The position numbers and the translations under genes were made by a program. The notes beneath the pieces were generated by a model, which searched no databases, was not told where the DNA came from, and saw only the letters and a list, made by a program, of their open reading frames with translations. DNA of 64,000 nucleotides, from positions 50,344,001 to 50,408,000 of the forward strand of contig OZ231126.1 of the NCBI GenBank assembly GCA_965153355.1, written 5' to 3'. Of the stretch, positions 21,288 to 34,198 are shown in pieces (the first letter of the stretch is position 1; every line of letters begins with the position of its first letter). Source of the stretch: Flaccisagitta enflata (lineage: Eukaryota; Chaetognatha; Sagittoidea; Aphragmophora).

Positions 21288-21615
21288 CCCTCGACACAGC
21301 ATGACAGCCCATGATGCAGACCTTGACGCAGACCTCGACAAAACCCTCGACATAGCCCTCGACGCAGACCTCGACAAAACCCTCGACACAGCCCTCGACA
21401 CAGCCCTTGACGCAGACCTCGACAAAACCCTCGACATAGCCCTCGACGCAGCCCTCGACGCAGCCCTCGACGCAGCCCTCGACGCAGCCCTCGACGCAGC
21501 CCTCGACGCAGCCCTCGACGCAGCCCTCGACGCAGCCCTCGACGCAGCCCTTGACGCAGCCCTCGACGCAGCCCTCGACGCAGCCCTCGACGCAGCACTC
21601 GACGCAGCCCTAAAT
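21288..21615. repeat. 12-bp minisatellite (GACGCAGCCCTC)
   Basis: About twenty-seven units, the right half nearly perfect. Both strands are open (ALDAALDA or LRRGLRRG) because of the period. An exon is not excluded, but no splice sites support one. Confidence 0.9.
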
Positions 21616-22560
21616 AAACATACACCTAAATAAACAATTTACTGAACAAACTCATCAGTAAACAAACTAATCACTGAACAAACTCATTACTAAAACACAT
21701 CAGTAAACAAGCTCATCACTGAACTCATTACTAAACAAACTTATCACTAAACAAACTTATCACTAAACAAACTTATCACTAAACAAACTTGTCACTAAAC
21801 AAACTTATCACTAAACAAACTTATCACTAAACAAACTTATCACTAAACAAACTTATCACTAAACAAACTCATCACTAAACAAACTCATCACTAAACAAAC
21901 TCATCACTAAACAAACTCATCACTAAACAAACTCATCACTAAACAAACTCATCACTAAACAAACTCATCACTAAACAAACTCATCACTAAACAAACTCAT
22001 CACTAAACAAACTCATCACTAAACAAACTCATCACTAAACAAACTCATCACTAAACAAACTCATCACTAAACAAACTCATCACTAAACAAACTCATCACT
22101 AAACAAACTCATCACTAAACAAACTCATCACTAAACAAACTCGACAGTAAACAAACTCATCACTAAACAAACTCATCACTAAACAAACTCATCACTAAAC
22201 AAACTCATCACTAAACAAACTCATCACTAAACAAACTCATCACTAAATAAACTCATCACTAAAAAAACTCAACACTAAATAAACTCATCACTAAATAAAC
22301 TCATCACTAAATAAACTCATCACTAAATAAACTCATCACTAAATAAACTCATCACTGAGTAAACTCATCACTGAGTAAACTCATCACTGAGTAAACTCAT
22401 CACTGAGTAAACTCATCACTGAGTAAACTCATCACTGAGTAAACTCATCACTGAGTAAACTCATCACTGAGTAAACTCATCACTAAACAAACTCATCACT
22501 AAACAAACCCATCAATAAACCAAACTCATTGCTAAACTGACTCATCACTGAACTGACTTT
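21616..22560. repeat. 16-bp minisatellite (CACTAAACAAACTCAT)
   Basis: More than fifty units, with sub-blocks of AAATAAACTCATCACT and GAGTAAACTCATCACT variants at the right end, which shows local spreading of variants. Confidence 0.95.
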
Positions 22561-23015
22561 CCCCCAAAAAAAAATATCCAAAAAAACATTCACAAAAAAT
22601 TTCTTTAAAAAAACTTCAACCAAAAAGATTCATCCAAAAAAAATAATAATAAAAAAAAAAAAAAAACAAAGAAAAAAACCTCATCCAAGAAAAAAAGTCA
22701 TCCAAGAAAAAACTTCAACAAGAAAAAAATGCCTAAATAAAAAGAAAACCTCATCCAAGAAAAAAAAACTCATCCAAGAAAAAAAACTCATCCAAAAAAA
22801 AAAGTCCCTAATCCAAGAAAAAAACCTCATCCCCTCAAGAAAAACCCTCATTTCTACAAACATTTAGTACAGTAGGTACACTAGGTAAAGTAGATACAAG
22901 TATACCGGGTACAGTGGGTGCGCTGCGTATAGTGGGTGCGCTGGGTACACCGGGTACACTGGGTACGCTGGGTACGCTGGGTACGCTGGGTACGCTGGGT
23001 ACGCTGGGTAAACCT
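22560..23015. repeat. A-rich CATCCAAGAAAAAA repeats, then 10-bp GGGTACGCTG array
   Basis: 22560-22860 is A-rich with repeated TCATCCAAGAAAAAA words. 22915-23010 is a GGGTACGCTG 10-bp array. No gene seen. Confidence 0.8.
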
Positions 23016-23399
23016 CATAAACTTAGTAGGTACAAACCCGGCGAATGAATCTGGCAGCATAAACAGTTGGTACAAACAAAACTCGCAGTCACTTGAGATG
23101 CATGAGGTACACCGAGTACTGGAAGCACACTGAGTACTAGAGGTACGCTAGATACTATAGGTACGCTGAGTACTGGAGGTACGAGGAGTACAGAAAGTGT
23201 CATCTTTTGACCATGTACAATCTCGCCGCCGCCAAAACTACTAGGTACAAAAGATATCCATCAAATGAAAACCGCCATCACTACATTCCAATTAAGAAAA
23301 ATTTTTTTCGGTCATCAGGCTTAAGGAAAAACATACCCGGGTTGAAACGGCGGGAACCCGTACCCCGAGCGGTAGTCGCGAACGATATCTCTGCTCTCC

Positions 23400-23601
23400 C
23401 TTTCCTTTATCTTCTTCCTCTACTGCCTCTTCATGCTAGCCTTCTTCTTCTTCTTCTTCTTCCCCTTCTTCTTCTTCTTCTTCTTCTTCTTCTTCTTCTT
23501 CTTCTTCTTCTTCTTCTTCTTCTTCTTCTTCTTCTTCCTCTTTTTCTTCTTCTTCTTCTTCTTCTTCTTCTTCTTCTTCTTCTTCTTCTTCTTCTTCTTC
23601 T

Positions 23602-23648
<47 letters not shown>

Positions 23649-24375
23649 TTCTTCTTCTTCTTCTTCTTCTTCATCTTCTTCTTCATCTTCTTCTTCTTCT
23701 TCCTCTTCTTCTTCTTCTTCTTATACTTCTTCTTCTTCTTTTTCTTCTTCTTTTTCTTCTTCTTCTTCTTTGTTCCTCCTCATCGTTTCCATCTCCCTCT
23801 CCTGCCTCTTCTTCGTTTCCATCTCCTTCTTCATCTTCCTCTCCTTTCTCTTCTTCTTTTCCTTCCTCATCTTCTTCTTCCTCTTCTTCATTCCCATCTC
23901 ATTCTTTGTCTTCCTCTTCTTTCTCTTCTTCGTTTCCATCTTCTTCTCCTGCCTCTTCTTCGTTTCCATCTCCTTCTTCATCTTCCTCTTCTTTCACTTC
24001 TTCTTTTCCTTCCTCATCTTCTTCTTCCTCTTGATCATTTCCTCTCCTTCTTTGTCTTCCTCTTCTTTCTCTTCTTCGTTTCCATCTTCTTCTCCTTCCT
24101 CTTCTTCGTTTCCGTCTCCTTCTTTATCTTCCTCTTCTTCCACTTCTTCGTTTCCACTCTTTCTCCTTCCTCTTCTTCGTTTCCATCTTCTTCGTTTCCA
24201 TCTCCTTCTTCTTCTCCTTCTTCTTCGTCTCCATCTTCTTCTTCTCCTTCCTCATCTTCGTTTCCATCTCCTTCTTCTTCTTCCTCTTATTTGTCTCCAT
24301 CCTCCTCTTCTCCTTCCACATCTTCGTTTCCGTCTCCTTCTTCTTCTTCCGTTTCCTCCTCTACATCTTCTTTTT
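23400..24375. repeat. (TTC)n tract of about 1 kb
   Basis: Pure TTC at 23440-23760, then a higher-order pattern of CGTTTCCATCTCCTTCTTC words to about 24375. A similar word occurs at 240-300. Poly-Phe, poly-Leu and poly-Lys frames here are repeat artefacts. Confidence 0.95.
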
Positions 24376-24459
24376 TCCGGTTGACATTGCAGCCCTCGTC
24401 ATTCCCACGCCTACAACCAGACTCACCCAACCACATTCTGGAAGGTAGACCAAGTTTCA

Positions 24460-24645
<186 letters not shown>

Positions 24646-24784
24646 GCCCAGTCGGTGTACGCATCCCTCCCCACTCTCCAGTCTCCACTGCACTACAGGC
24701 CACTCACCCTGTTTGAATTCCGTTTGTTTCTCCTTTGCATCTACCTTTCATGCTACCATGCCTTAAGTACAAATTCTCCTCTGC

Positions 24785-25080
24785 CCTCTACCTCTACCTC
24801 TACCTCTACCTCTACCTCTACCTCTATCACATTCTCTTGACGTCTTGAATTCGACTTCATATTTGGCCCGCGCTCAACTCTTTTCTGTCTTTCCGTCGCC
24901 GTCGGTCCGTATGATTGTCTCTCTTTTTTGGTGTATGACCTCTTTTTGTCTGTTACTCTTATCTATTTATCTTCCTTTCTCCCTAACCTCTCTCTCTCTC
25001 TCCTGTCTGTCTGTCTGTCTCTCTCTCTCTTCTCTCTCTCTTGTCTGTCTGTCTCTTCTCTCTCTGTGTGTCTGTCTCTG

Positions 25081-25134
<54 letters not shown>

Positions 25135-25135
25135 T
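24785..25135. repeat. CTCTAC and (CT)n microsatellites
   Basis: A short (CTCTAC)n at 24787-24828, then CTGT-rich and pure (TC)n to 25132. Nothing gene-like from here to 25890 apart from short unsupported frames. Confidence 0.9.
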
Positions 25136-25892
25136 TTTTTTTTCCTGCGCCTCATTCTCGGCAAATTTTATGTCCTCGGGCCCTTCACAATCTATATATT
25201 TAAGACGTTTCACAGTTGCTGCTTTTCAGGTGTTAATGGCCTTTGGGAAATAGAGGAGACAGCCAATTGGCAAGAGGCTTCGGGCCTTTTAGCGGCATAA
25301 AAACTGGCATTTACTGGCATTTGAAATGAGGCTTATTCTGCATACCAAAAGGGAAACGAATTTTCTTGCCAGGATCAGTGAAGCTTTGGAGCCGCGCGGA
25401 AATATCGAGTGGAAAAGACAGAAAAAGAAGAGTAACAGCTTCCTCTTACGAATCCGTCATGAACAGAGAGCAACCCGATACGATGCAGAGATGTTGAATT
25501 CTTATAAAGATATTTAGTTACTTATTCCTAATGATTGTTAATGAGAAATTCAGTTTACATCACTGATATTTAAATAATCTACCTTTAAGGCCTTTTCATG
25601 TTTAAGTTTGGGTCATACTGAATTAGGTTGATGCTTTATGTGTGTTTAAGTTATTGCTTTATGTGGGTTTATTGCATAGGTTTGAGATCGTACTAAAGCG
25701 GAAAAGGCACCTGTATCGTCATTTTTTACCGCTTTGTTGAGATTAGCTGTGGTCATATCCAAGTGCGATGCCATTGTTTTTTTTTATCTTCGTTCCGCGG
25801 TCTAAGCTTCACCATCACATTGGGGTTTCACGTTCAATTGCAGTCTGGGCCTTAGTGATCGTTGCCGTAGTTGTCACTAGTCGTTAATCTAA

Positions 25893-26230
25893 TGACTTGC
25901 CGTGGGTCTTGCGTTGCCGACTTGCCGCGGGCCTTGCGTTTCAGACTTGCCGTGGGTCTTTCTATGCCGACTTGCCATGGGTCTTGCGTTGCCGACTTGC
26001 CGTGGGTCTTGCATTACCAACTTGCCGTGGGTCTTGCATTGCTGACTTGCCACAGGTCTTTCGTTGCCGACTTGTCATGGGTCTTGTGTTGCCAACTTGT
26101 CATGGGTTTTGTGTTGCCGACTTGCCGTGGATCTTGCGTTGCCTTCTTGCCGTAGGTCTTGCGTTGCCGACTTGTCATGAGTCTTGCGTTGCCGTCTTGC
26201 CATGGGTCTTGAGTTGCCGCCTTGTTTACA
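25893..26230. repeat. 25-bp minisatellite (GACTTGCCGTGGGTCTTGCG core)
   Basis: About thirteen degenerate 25-bp units. Because 25 is not a multiple of 3, the frames through it shift each unit; not coding. Confidence 0.85.
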
Positions 26231-28597
26231 AGCTTGGTGCTTTTTATCCCTCCTTTTAATTTCAGCCCTGCACTATTTGGTTGATGGGTTAATGAGTCGG
26301 TCCTTCGTTACGTACCTGCACGCGACTATACTAGAGTAGCCGTGTATCCGTCCGTGTTCCTCACCCTTTTTGAAATTGTATTTCGTATGTTAACCTGTTA
26401 TTGGCCAATCCGTTTTTTCTTCCTTTTAGTCAAAATCGTCACTAGCCCATTCTGAACATCTTTTGTATATATGGATATCATCATACTGCCGCTGCCCACA
26501 TTTGCGCGGAAGGTTTTTAGTTGCGAACAGATGCTTTGTCAGATGCTTTGTCCGTCCGTCCTTCGGACCGTTGGTCCGTCCGTCACGCTTGAGTTGAAAA
26601 CGCGAAAACGCGCATTTTTTGCTGCAGTTATGATTGTGTGAGTGTGTGGGAGGGGGGTTGGGTGTTGGAGTTGAGGTAAGGCTGGGGGTTGGATGCCCCT
26701 GCCGACACGTCCGCAACGATATTGTGACCCACACAAGAGTATCGAAGTGAGATCTGCACTCGAGTGTCCCAAACATGCGTTGTTGGTCGGTTGACGCATA
26801 GCAAAAAGAATTTCCTCAAAATGTTGCTCCAAACAAAATATATGATTTTTTTCATTTCTGACTAGTTCATTTTCCCGATTCCTGTTCGTGGTTTCCCAAG
26901 ATTTTATTCTCCCATGTATGAAGATTTTCTAGGAGTTCATTCTTTCAATCAAGTCGGTTTTGGTTACGTATGTACTTGTCATGGCAGGACACTGATGACT
27001 GTTTGCGACTCGTAGACTGAGTAGCGATGAAATGATCATTTAACCATTGAATTATGTCAGGCGTTGCTTAATTTCATTTTCAGTGACGTGCTAAGCGACT
27101 CTGTAAGCCTTGTTTTGCTCGGACTGCCTGTTGATTGGTCTATCTGTCTGTCCTTTTATTATAACGCTTTTTTTAAAATTTTTAGTCAATAGAGAAGACA
27201 TTTGGAGGAGGAGATAGCTAATTGACAAATCATTTTTGGAATTTCAGGCCACTTTTCTGTTTGTCAATCTGTCGGTCTAACTTTTTTGTATGAAAGTGCT
27301 GACGCGACCATGGTCTGATGACGTTCTGTTTTTTTTAAATCATACTTGACGACGTCACAAGCTTCCCAAGTTGCACGCACATGAGCAGGGGCAGATGCAA
27401 ACAGAGTGACCACAGGATTGAGCAAAAATAAGTGTGTGTGCGTGTGCGTGTGTGTGTGCGTGAAAGAGTTGGACTGACAGATAGACAGATGAACTGGCAG
27501 ACTAACAAAAATATTTTAAATGACCTTGGAACAATTGATAACACCTAAAAAATTTGAAAATACCTGTAAAAAGACTTTGTGACAGGCGGACGGATGGACA
27601 GACCGACGGACCGACGGACCAACCAAAACGTCGCTAATAGTCGCATAGCAACCGACTTAAAAACATTTCCTGAACTCTCTCTCTCATTTTTGTTGCCCGA
27701 TCTTATCAAGAACAATTGACATCTTCTATATTACAATGTCTCTGACTTGGACACTGTGACACAATTTTTTATCATTCGTCTCATTCGAAGTAGAGGGCAA
27801 GTAAAAATTAGGCAGATAATATGTTCGCTTACACTAAATTGAAAAAAACGGAGAGAGTGTCGAAATGAAAGAATACATCAGAAAAAAACGTAATAATGAC
27901 CAAGGCGACAAGAGGCGACGTTCATCTGTGAAATATGTTGAAGAGATGGGATAACATGTTACGAAAAAAAGGAGTCATCGTTCACAACCATCCACATTTC
28001 CATTGGTCGACACCTGGTGGGGGTATTCAAGATCTCAGCAACCACAAGGCCGACAGCACTGTAACTTGGTGAGATGTAAGATAGGTCAGCTACAACTCAA
28101 AACCTAGTCGCACAAAATTTTTCTATTTTGGGAAGGCTGTTAGGCACGCTTTTGAAATTTTGGCTTAAACTTCAAAGATCATTTTCACCGACTTAAATTA
28201 GTCCGCATGGAATAAAATCATGACCTATAAACTTCTACGAGACCCTACTACTATAAAATGAAAGTTTTCAAAATTGTCATGTGGCGACCACTGAATGCAG
28301 TCTCAGAAAAGATACTTCTGTGTGTGACCTCGCGTCACTGGTTCTCCAACATTCAGACGTCGCGTCGCGAACAAAGTTGTGTTTTTCCTCTTTAAGGTCT
28401 GTGAGGGGAAATAAAATCATTCAAGGTCTCTCCAATGATGCTCACACAGGTTGGAAATGGGAAAAAAAAACTTGCAAGAAAGAACTGATACAAAACAAAA
28501 ATAATTAGGGGAATGAACGGGAAAGGTAATTAGGGTTTGACGGCAATGAAATGAGAGAGAAAGAGGGAACCGAAGTTCTTGGAGAAGGTGAATGAAT
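26231..28597. other. No gene seen; remnants of the GTCGCG repeat family
   Basis: 26515-26640 and 27560-27665 carry pieces of the dispersed GTCGCG family (TTTTAGTTGCG, GTCCGTCCG runs, AGTCGCATAGCAACCGACTT). A short GT tract is at 27431-27462. Nothing else supportable. Confidence 0.5.
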
Positions 28598-28605
28598 GTA
28601 TGAAT

Positions 28606-28741
28606 TAGGGATGTGGAAGCGGTCGATTTTAGTGCCGCTTCCACCGCTTCCGCTTCCGCTTCCGCTTCCATTTTCTAGTACAAATACTAGTAGCTATCCC
28701 ATCCTCCAAAACGGAAGCGGTCAATCGCTTCCACATCCCTA
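28606..28741. mobile_element. hAT-type MITE, 136 bp
   Basis: Terminal inverted repeats TAGGGATGTGGAAGCG and CGCTTCCACATCCCTA bound the element. A perfect 8-bp target duplication, GTATGAAT, lies at 28598-28605 and 28742-28749. TIR sequence and 8-bp duplication are typical of hAT transposons. The interior is GCTTCC-rich and non-coding. Confidence 0.9.
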
Positions 28742-29929
28742 GTATGAATATATCTGTATTTCTTAGTTGATATTTTTGACTCCCTCTCTTAGCAAAATCA
28801 TGAGTCTCTGATATTCCATCTGCTCTTTTTTTTTCATCTTCTTTTTTCGTGTGCACGCAACTCTTTCAGATATTACACATTGGTTATTCCATCCGTCGAT
28901 CATCCACATTTATCAAATACAATTTTTTCAGCCCCCTACCAATCCAAACAAGACTGACTCAGAATATATCCGCATTTTGCACAATGTGGGCCGCGTTAGA
29001 TCATTAGATGACTAATGACAGTTGAAGAAACCTTGTGCAATTTTATTCAATGTTTGATACTATGTGACATTTGGGTGCTTCACATAGCAAAAGTTGCTTA
29101 TTTCTTTTCGTTCTCTTTACCTAATGTGGAGTGGCCAATTTTAAGACCCTTACCATTTTTCTTTTATCAAAAATCGCTTATCTTCCGTTTTTTAGAAAAT
29201 TGTTTTTGAGAGCCTAATTTGTATATTGCAGTGGGATAAAAAGATACGCTGATCTTCTTTAAATTAGCTTATACAAATTTCTGCTCTTTAAAGAATTGTT
29301 AATCTGCCTTTTCTCAAGCTCTTTCGTAAGTTATGCTCTGATATTTTAATTTATTTTTACAGAAATAATGATTTTCTTAAACAAACAATTGTTTCTTTTG
29401 TAACAAGACAACACAGGATTTTGCTGAATTCTGGGAAATCTGAGAAAACTTTAAGGCCAAAATAAAAACGGAAGATGAAGGAATTTTGAGAAAAGGAAAA
29501 CGGTCATCTTCATGATTTTTTTCACTCCATATTGGGTTAGCGGAACGAGAAGAAAAGCCAATTTTTTGCCATATGAAGCGGGCAAATGTGACATGAAACA
29601 GTTTGATCGTTTGAGTGCCTTACCGTTCTTTCGTATAAGTTTACGTGCAAAAGGCTCTGCAGTCTACATACTTCCGCGTGTATATCTGTAAAACTAAGAG
29701 ACTGCTTATTTTTTTGCGCACTCGTGACTGTTTGTGTGTGATTGTTTGTGTCTCTCTGTGCCGAAAAGTGTGTGGGTGTGTTTTCCTGTTTCTCTTCGGT
29801 CTATTTCGGGTTAAAACGTCACGGGCTTTGGGGATTTGCTTTTGTCTTTTGTTTTGCCCTTTTGTTTATTTTAAGATTTGAGCCAATGATTCCGCCAGGC
29901 GTCGTTTTTGTCCCTGCCGGCGGTAACAC

Positions 29930-29930
<1 letters not shown>

Positions 29931-30012
<82 letters not shown>
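29931..30012. repeat. (CT)n microsatellite
   Basis: Pure CT/TC dinucleotide of about 80 bp. The flanks from 28750 to 30230 show no supportable gene. Confidence 0.97.
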
Positions 30013-30234
30013 CCATTTTTCTTAGCTTTTTTCAAGGCGATTTATGACGCAGGAAGGAAATAGAAAATAGAAAGAGGCGGATCGAAACCTCGACAGATGA
30101 AGTAAAAGGGGGAAGGTAGAGTAGAATCCACTAGAAAGGTTCAAAGTGTATTTGAAAAGGATGGATGGAGACGTTTCTTTCTTTTCTGTTCTCTGGTTTA
30201 TTTTTATTTTATTTTTAATGAGAGACGGTGAATT

Positions 30235-30622
30235 GGGTTGAGTTAATAGATGCGCCTCTATAACTGGCTGTGTCCGTTTGTCGGTCTGTTGGTCGGTAAC
30301 GCAAACGTTTGACAATCCACACGCGGCCGCACCGGTCTTGTTGTAGGAGAAGTATCGTAGATAAATCTTTTGTTTTTAGCGGTCAACCATTTGAAAGCGG
30401 GTAACTTGTTAGGGTTAGGGTTAGGGTTAGTTTTAGGGTTAGGGTTAGGCTTAGGGATTAGTTTAGGGTTAGGGTTAGGGCTAGGGTTAGGACTAGGGGT
30501 GTTCTAGAGCTTGATATCTAGTCGCCGATCAAAAGTTGCTCATGCGGGATTTTCGGAAACTACAAGCACGATACCTCTTTTACAAGATTACCGGCGCGGT
30601 CACTTGGCCTACTTGGCCTTGT
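30235..30622. repeat. Dispersed repeat, second copy near 61.0 kb, split around telomeric repeats
   Basis: CTATAACTGGCTGTGTCCG with GTCGGTCTG runs (30257-30300) and GGCCTACTTGGCCTTGTT (30605-30622) reappear in reverse order and orientation at 60980-61090. There the two parts are only about 40 bp apart. Here they are separated by about 300 bp that includes a TTAGGG tract. Confidence 0.6.
30408..30500. repeat. Interstitial telomeric repeat (TTAGGG)n, degenerate
   Basis: About fourteen TTAGGG or one-base variants (TTTAGGG, CTAGGG). The hexamer is the usual metazoan telomere unit; most insects use TTAGG. Confidence 0.85.
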
Positions 30623-32519
30623 TATTGGTGTTGCAGGTATTAGAAAAGGAGGTAATAAAGAGAAACAAAAGGGAGGACGGTACATTTGAGGTAATGGGTG
30701 AGGTAGAAAGTGAAAAATTGATGGTGAAAAAAATTGCCAAATATCAGGGATGCCTGATGGTGCGGAGAGTTTGAAGGAGAGAAAGAGCAATGGAATATAG
30801 ATAAGTGTGTTACTGTTTATATTTGAGAGCAAGACGAGAAGGTTCAAGATTTAAGTGAATCAACGAGAAGTAGAAAGGGAGAAAGAGGTGAGAATTCGAG
30901 ATTGGGTACAGCCTCAATTGTTGGTAATTGGTCAAGAACAATGTGTGCTTTTTGAAGAAGAGAGAGGAGGTTAGGCATTGAGAAATAGAAGTACAGAGAG
31001 GGCAGGAGCGCAGGTGGAATGGTTCCGTGCTCACTGCCCAGTGATGGATGTCCAAAGGTCAATCTCAAACGGATTTAAAATTCTCTGTCTCTCCACCTGT
31101 CCTCGTATCTGATGAGAAATTATCTAATGTAGAATCTTAGTTGTCATTGACAGAAAATTTTTCACTCTCTTTTCGATTTTTTTTTTCTATGCTGTCATGT
31201 GAATAGCAATTATATAGTTAATGGGACATAGATACAGACCAAGCTCACCAACCGACTGATCTACCGAACATTAGTCCAAACAAAATTCGTAAGGGGAAGG
31301 GGGGGGGGTGAGGGAGGTGCGGGGGTGAAAAGAAAGCAATTGGGAAGGTTCCAATCGTTGAGGTCGAAATTGGAAGTTGTCTAAATGCATTGAGGAGCCA
31401 AAGATGAGACAAGAGAAGAATGAAAAGTAACTTCATGAGATAAGCAGCCAAATCAATTGCGCGCGACTGGCGAAGGAGATCTGAGGGGTGGTTAGACAAA
31501 GACTTCACGATTTGGTGACTGGGTGGGGATTGGTGAAGGAGATCTGAGGGGTGGTGTGACTAAGATGTTGCGGTTTGGCATAAGAGTGGCGGCTGGCAAA
31601 GGAAATTTGAGGGGTGGTGAGACTAAGATGTCGCGGGATGTTGGTGGGGAAGGATTGAGAGGCGGTGTGACGAAGATATTCTGGTTTGGCAAGAGGAAGG
31701 CGACTGGCAAAGGAGGCTTGAGGGGCGGTGAAACTAAGATGTCACAGATAAAGACATGGCAGTTTGAGGAGAAGGTGGGAACTAGCATCGCCGTTTAGCG
31801 TGAGGGTGGCGACTCTGATGAGTTTCGGCAGGAAGGTGGATTAGTATGTCCATAGATAAGAATTTGATTTCACAAATCATAATTTAGCGATTTGGAATGT
31901 AGACTGTAGACGCCCAGCCAGATAGGCACCATCAAACAGGGGGACTGACTGGTAGACAGACGACTACTCAGTTACAGACAATGAGAATTTCTCCCTGATG
32001 AACTGCGAAAGCGATTAAACTTTTCGCTGTTCCCTTCCACACCATTCTTTTCCTCTTTTTTCCCCGCCCACCATTTTATCCTTTTCCTCCCAAATCCTTT
32101 AACCCAATAAGAAAAGTTTTCCGAAGGGGGGAAAAAAAGGAAATAAATTTCTTGGGCAATTTTTCCCCTTCCTCGCTTCTTTCCTTCTTAGCTCGCGATC
32201 TTGAGCGATGGTTGAATTTTTTCTCATGATGTTGGGTAGAGGGAAAGGAATTGGTGACGGCATTAAGCACTCCCCACAATCACAGTCGCCAGATTAAAAA
32301 AAGATTTGGTTTTAAATGGAGATTTTATTATGATTATATAGAGTTAGAAAACGAGTTTTTAGTCGCCCCATAACGACTTTCTAAGAGCTGGTAGTTGGTT
32401 GGCCCATCCGTCTTTCCGTTTGGCAACTAAAAAAAGCCGAGTGAGGAAGATATTAGTTGGAATGGGAATTTGATGGTGACAGTCGAGTGGTGGTTATGAT
32501 GACACACAAGATACGATTA
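30623..32519. other. No gene seen; degenerate repeat of about 70 bp at 31500-31760
   Basis: GGCAAAGGA...TTGAGGGG(T/C)GGTGA...ACTAAGATGT recurs three to four times at 31500-31760. An open frame across it (GGxTKM repeats) has no other support. The rest looks unique and non-coding. Confidence 0.4.
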
Positions 32520-32816
32520 AGGGCGTGTTACTAGTGACCGCCACAAACGCGTTTCTTCCCGTGAAACGTTTTTTTTACAGGGTGAACACATATTCAAGAA
32601 TTACAACTGTCCCACGAGGGAGTGAGCGAAGTGAGTGAGCGAGCCCGTGAATGGAGCAAGCGAGGGAATGCGGAGCGCTGTGGAGCGAGTGAGCGGATTG
32701 AGCAGATTGAGCGGATTGAGCGGAGTGAGCGGAGTGAGCGGTGTGAGCGAACAAACATAGCGAGCGACCAAGTGGCCTGTTAAAAACGCGAATGGCTGTG
32801 ACTAGGAAGGCCCCCT
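32520..32816 (-). mobile_element. MITE-like repeat B, copy 1
   Basis: The ends AGGGCGTGTTACTAGTGA and GACTAGGAAGGCCCCCT are imperfect inverted repeats. The inside holds AACGCGTTTCTTCCCGTGAAAC, CCCACGAGGGAGTGAG and 10-bp GAGCGGAGTG repeats. It is the reverse complement of the copies at 38824 and 56104. Confidence 0.75.
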
Positions 32817-34198
32817 AAGACAGATGTAAAAGTAGAGGGCAAACGCGGGCATGAAAAAAGATACTTAGTAACTTTGCCAAAGGCGCATGCGTGAATGCAA
32901 GGGCGGTGAATCATTATGAGATATCTGAGGCACTATGAAATGCTGAAAAGAAACGAGAGGACTGAAATGGCTTTTATACCATATGACTCAAAAAAAAAAA
33001 AAACCACGCACTTTTGGATGGCTAATTTTACCTATAAATCTTACAAAAACTTATCAAAATTTGAGATCATCTGAAACCCCTTCAGTAGTACTTTCATTTG
33101 GCGCCAATCTAGTATTGTTATCATTTTTGGTTTAAAAATGGCATTAGTTTGAATGAAAACATTGCCCATTTTAGTTTCGCAATCCATATATAAAAATGCA
33201 TTTTAGCGAATTAGTGCTCATCTTTGCAAGGCTCTAGCTTCTTAACTGTTTGAGATACACACCCAGGATTGAAAGATTTTTTGAAAATCTTTCAGAATGT
33301 CCTTTTTAAGAATAATTAGAATTAATTTTTATACCTGTTTTATTAATCAATAAAGAGGTGCTTCTTTTTTTTGGCCGAGTGGTACTTATGGCAAAACTGA
33401 AATTGTCCAACGGGCAGACAGAGTAACGGGCCTATGGACAACTAACTCCTGGATTTGAAAAACTGCAGAAGGCAAAGCCGACCTCATTGGTTTTCATGCA
33501 TTGTGCTTGAACTATTCGCGCTGTTTATACCAAAATTGAAAATTCTTACCATATTATCTTGAATTCTTGACAGTGTTGACACATTTGATTGACAAGAAAC
33601 TGAACTAAGTGTTCATCTGCAATAGTCCGATACAAGGCAAGCCGAATGTAATTGTTTGCGCATACCCTAGATGGAAAAATCACTAATTGAAGTATGAGGA
33701 TCTTATCTCATAAGTAAAAGGACGATGAATCATGGTCTGATAAATCTGTGAATGAATCCGATTGTTTCGTAAAATGTAAGAAAATAACAGAACAGGTGCC
33801 CATTAAGATGTGTTTTGATTTATGTTTGTAAGAATTAAAAAAAATATCTGATTTATCGCACGGCTGTCATTAAGAATATCCGCGAGAAACTTCGCGAAAG
33901 AAATAATCTACTTACTTAGTCAGAAAAATGTTTGCTATCGTAACCTAGGGCAACGGGCGTATATGTACATATTCTATATATAAGTACAGAAAAATGTCTA
34001 GATTACACGGTCGGAGGCCGATACATAGGCTATGGCGTTACGAAAGTTTGGCCAACGGTGTGGAAGCGACGTATTCCCTTACTTTTTGATGTGGCCAGAT
34101 TTTAACCGCTATTCAACCGCATACGAGATCCTGTATTTACGCATGGAACACTGGTGACATACCATTGATGTAGAAAATGTTACCATCAAAACATGAGG
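32817..34198. other. AT-rich, no gene or clear repeat seen
   Basis: Unique-looking AT-rich sequence with homopolymer runs. I found no splice-consistent coding exon and no tandem array. Confidence 0.4.

Noticed and set aside
21266-21633. Open frames on both strands over the 12-bp array ([16 protein letters not shown])
   Set aside because: Openness follows from the 12-bp period; no splice sites or non-repeat coding sequence supports either.
31523-31798. 91-residue plus-strand frame with GGxTKM repeats
   Set aside because: Comes from a degenerate 70-bp repeat; no domain or splice support.
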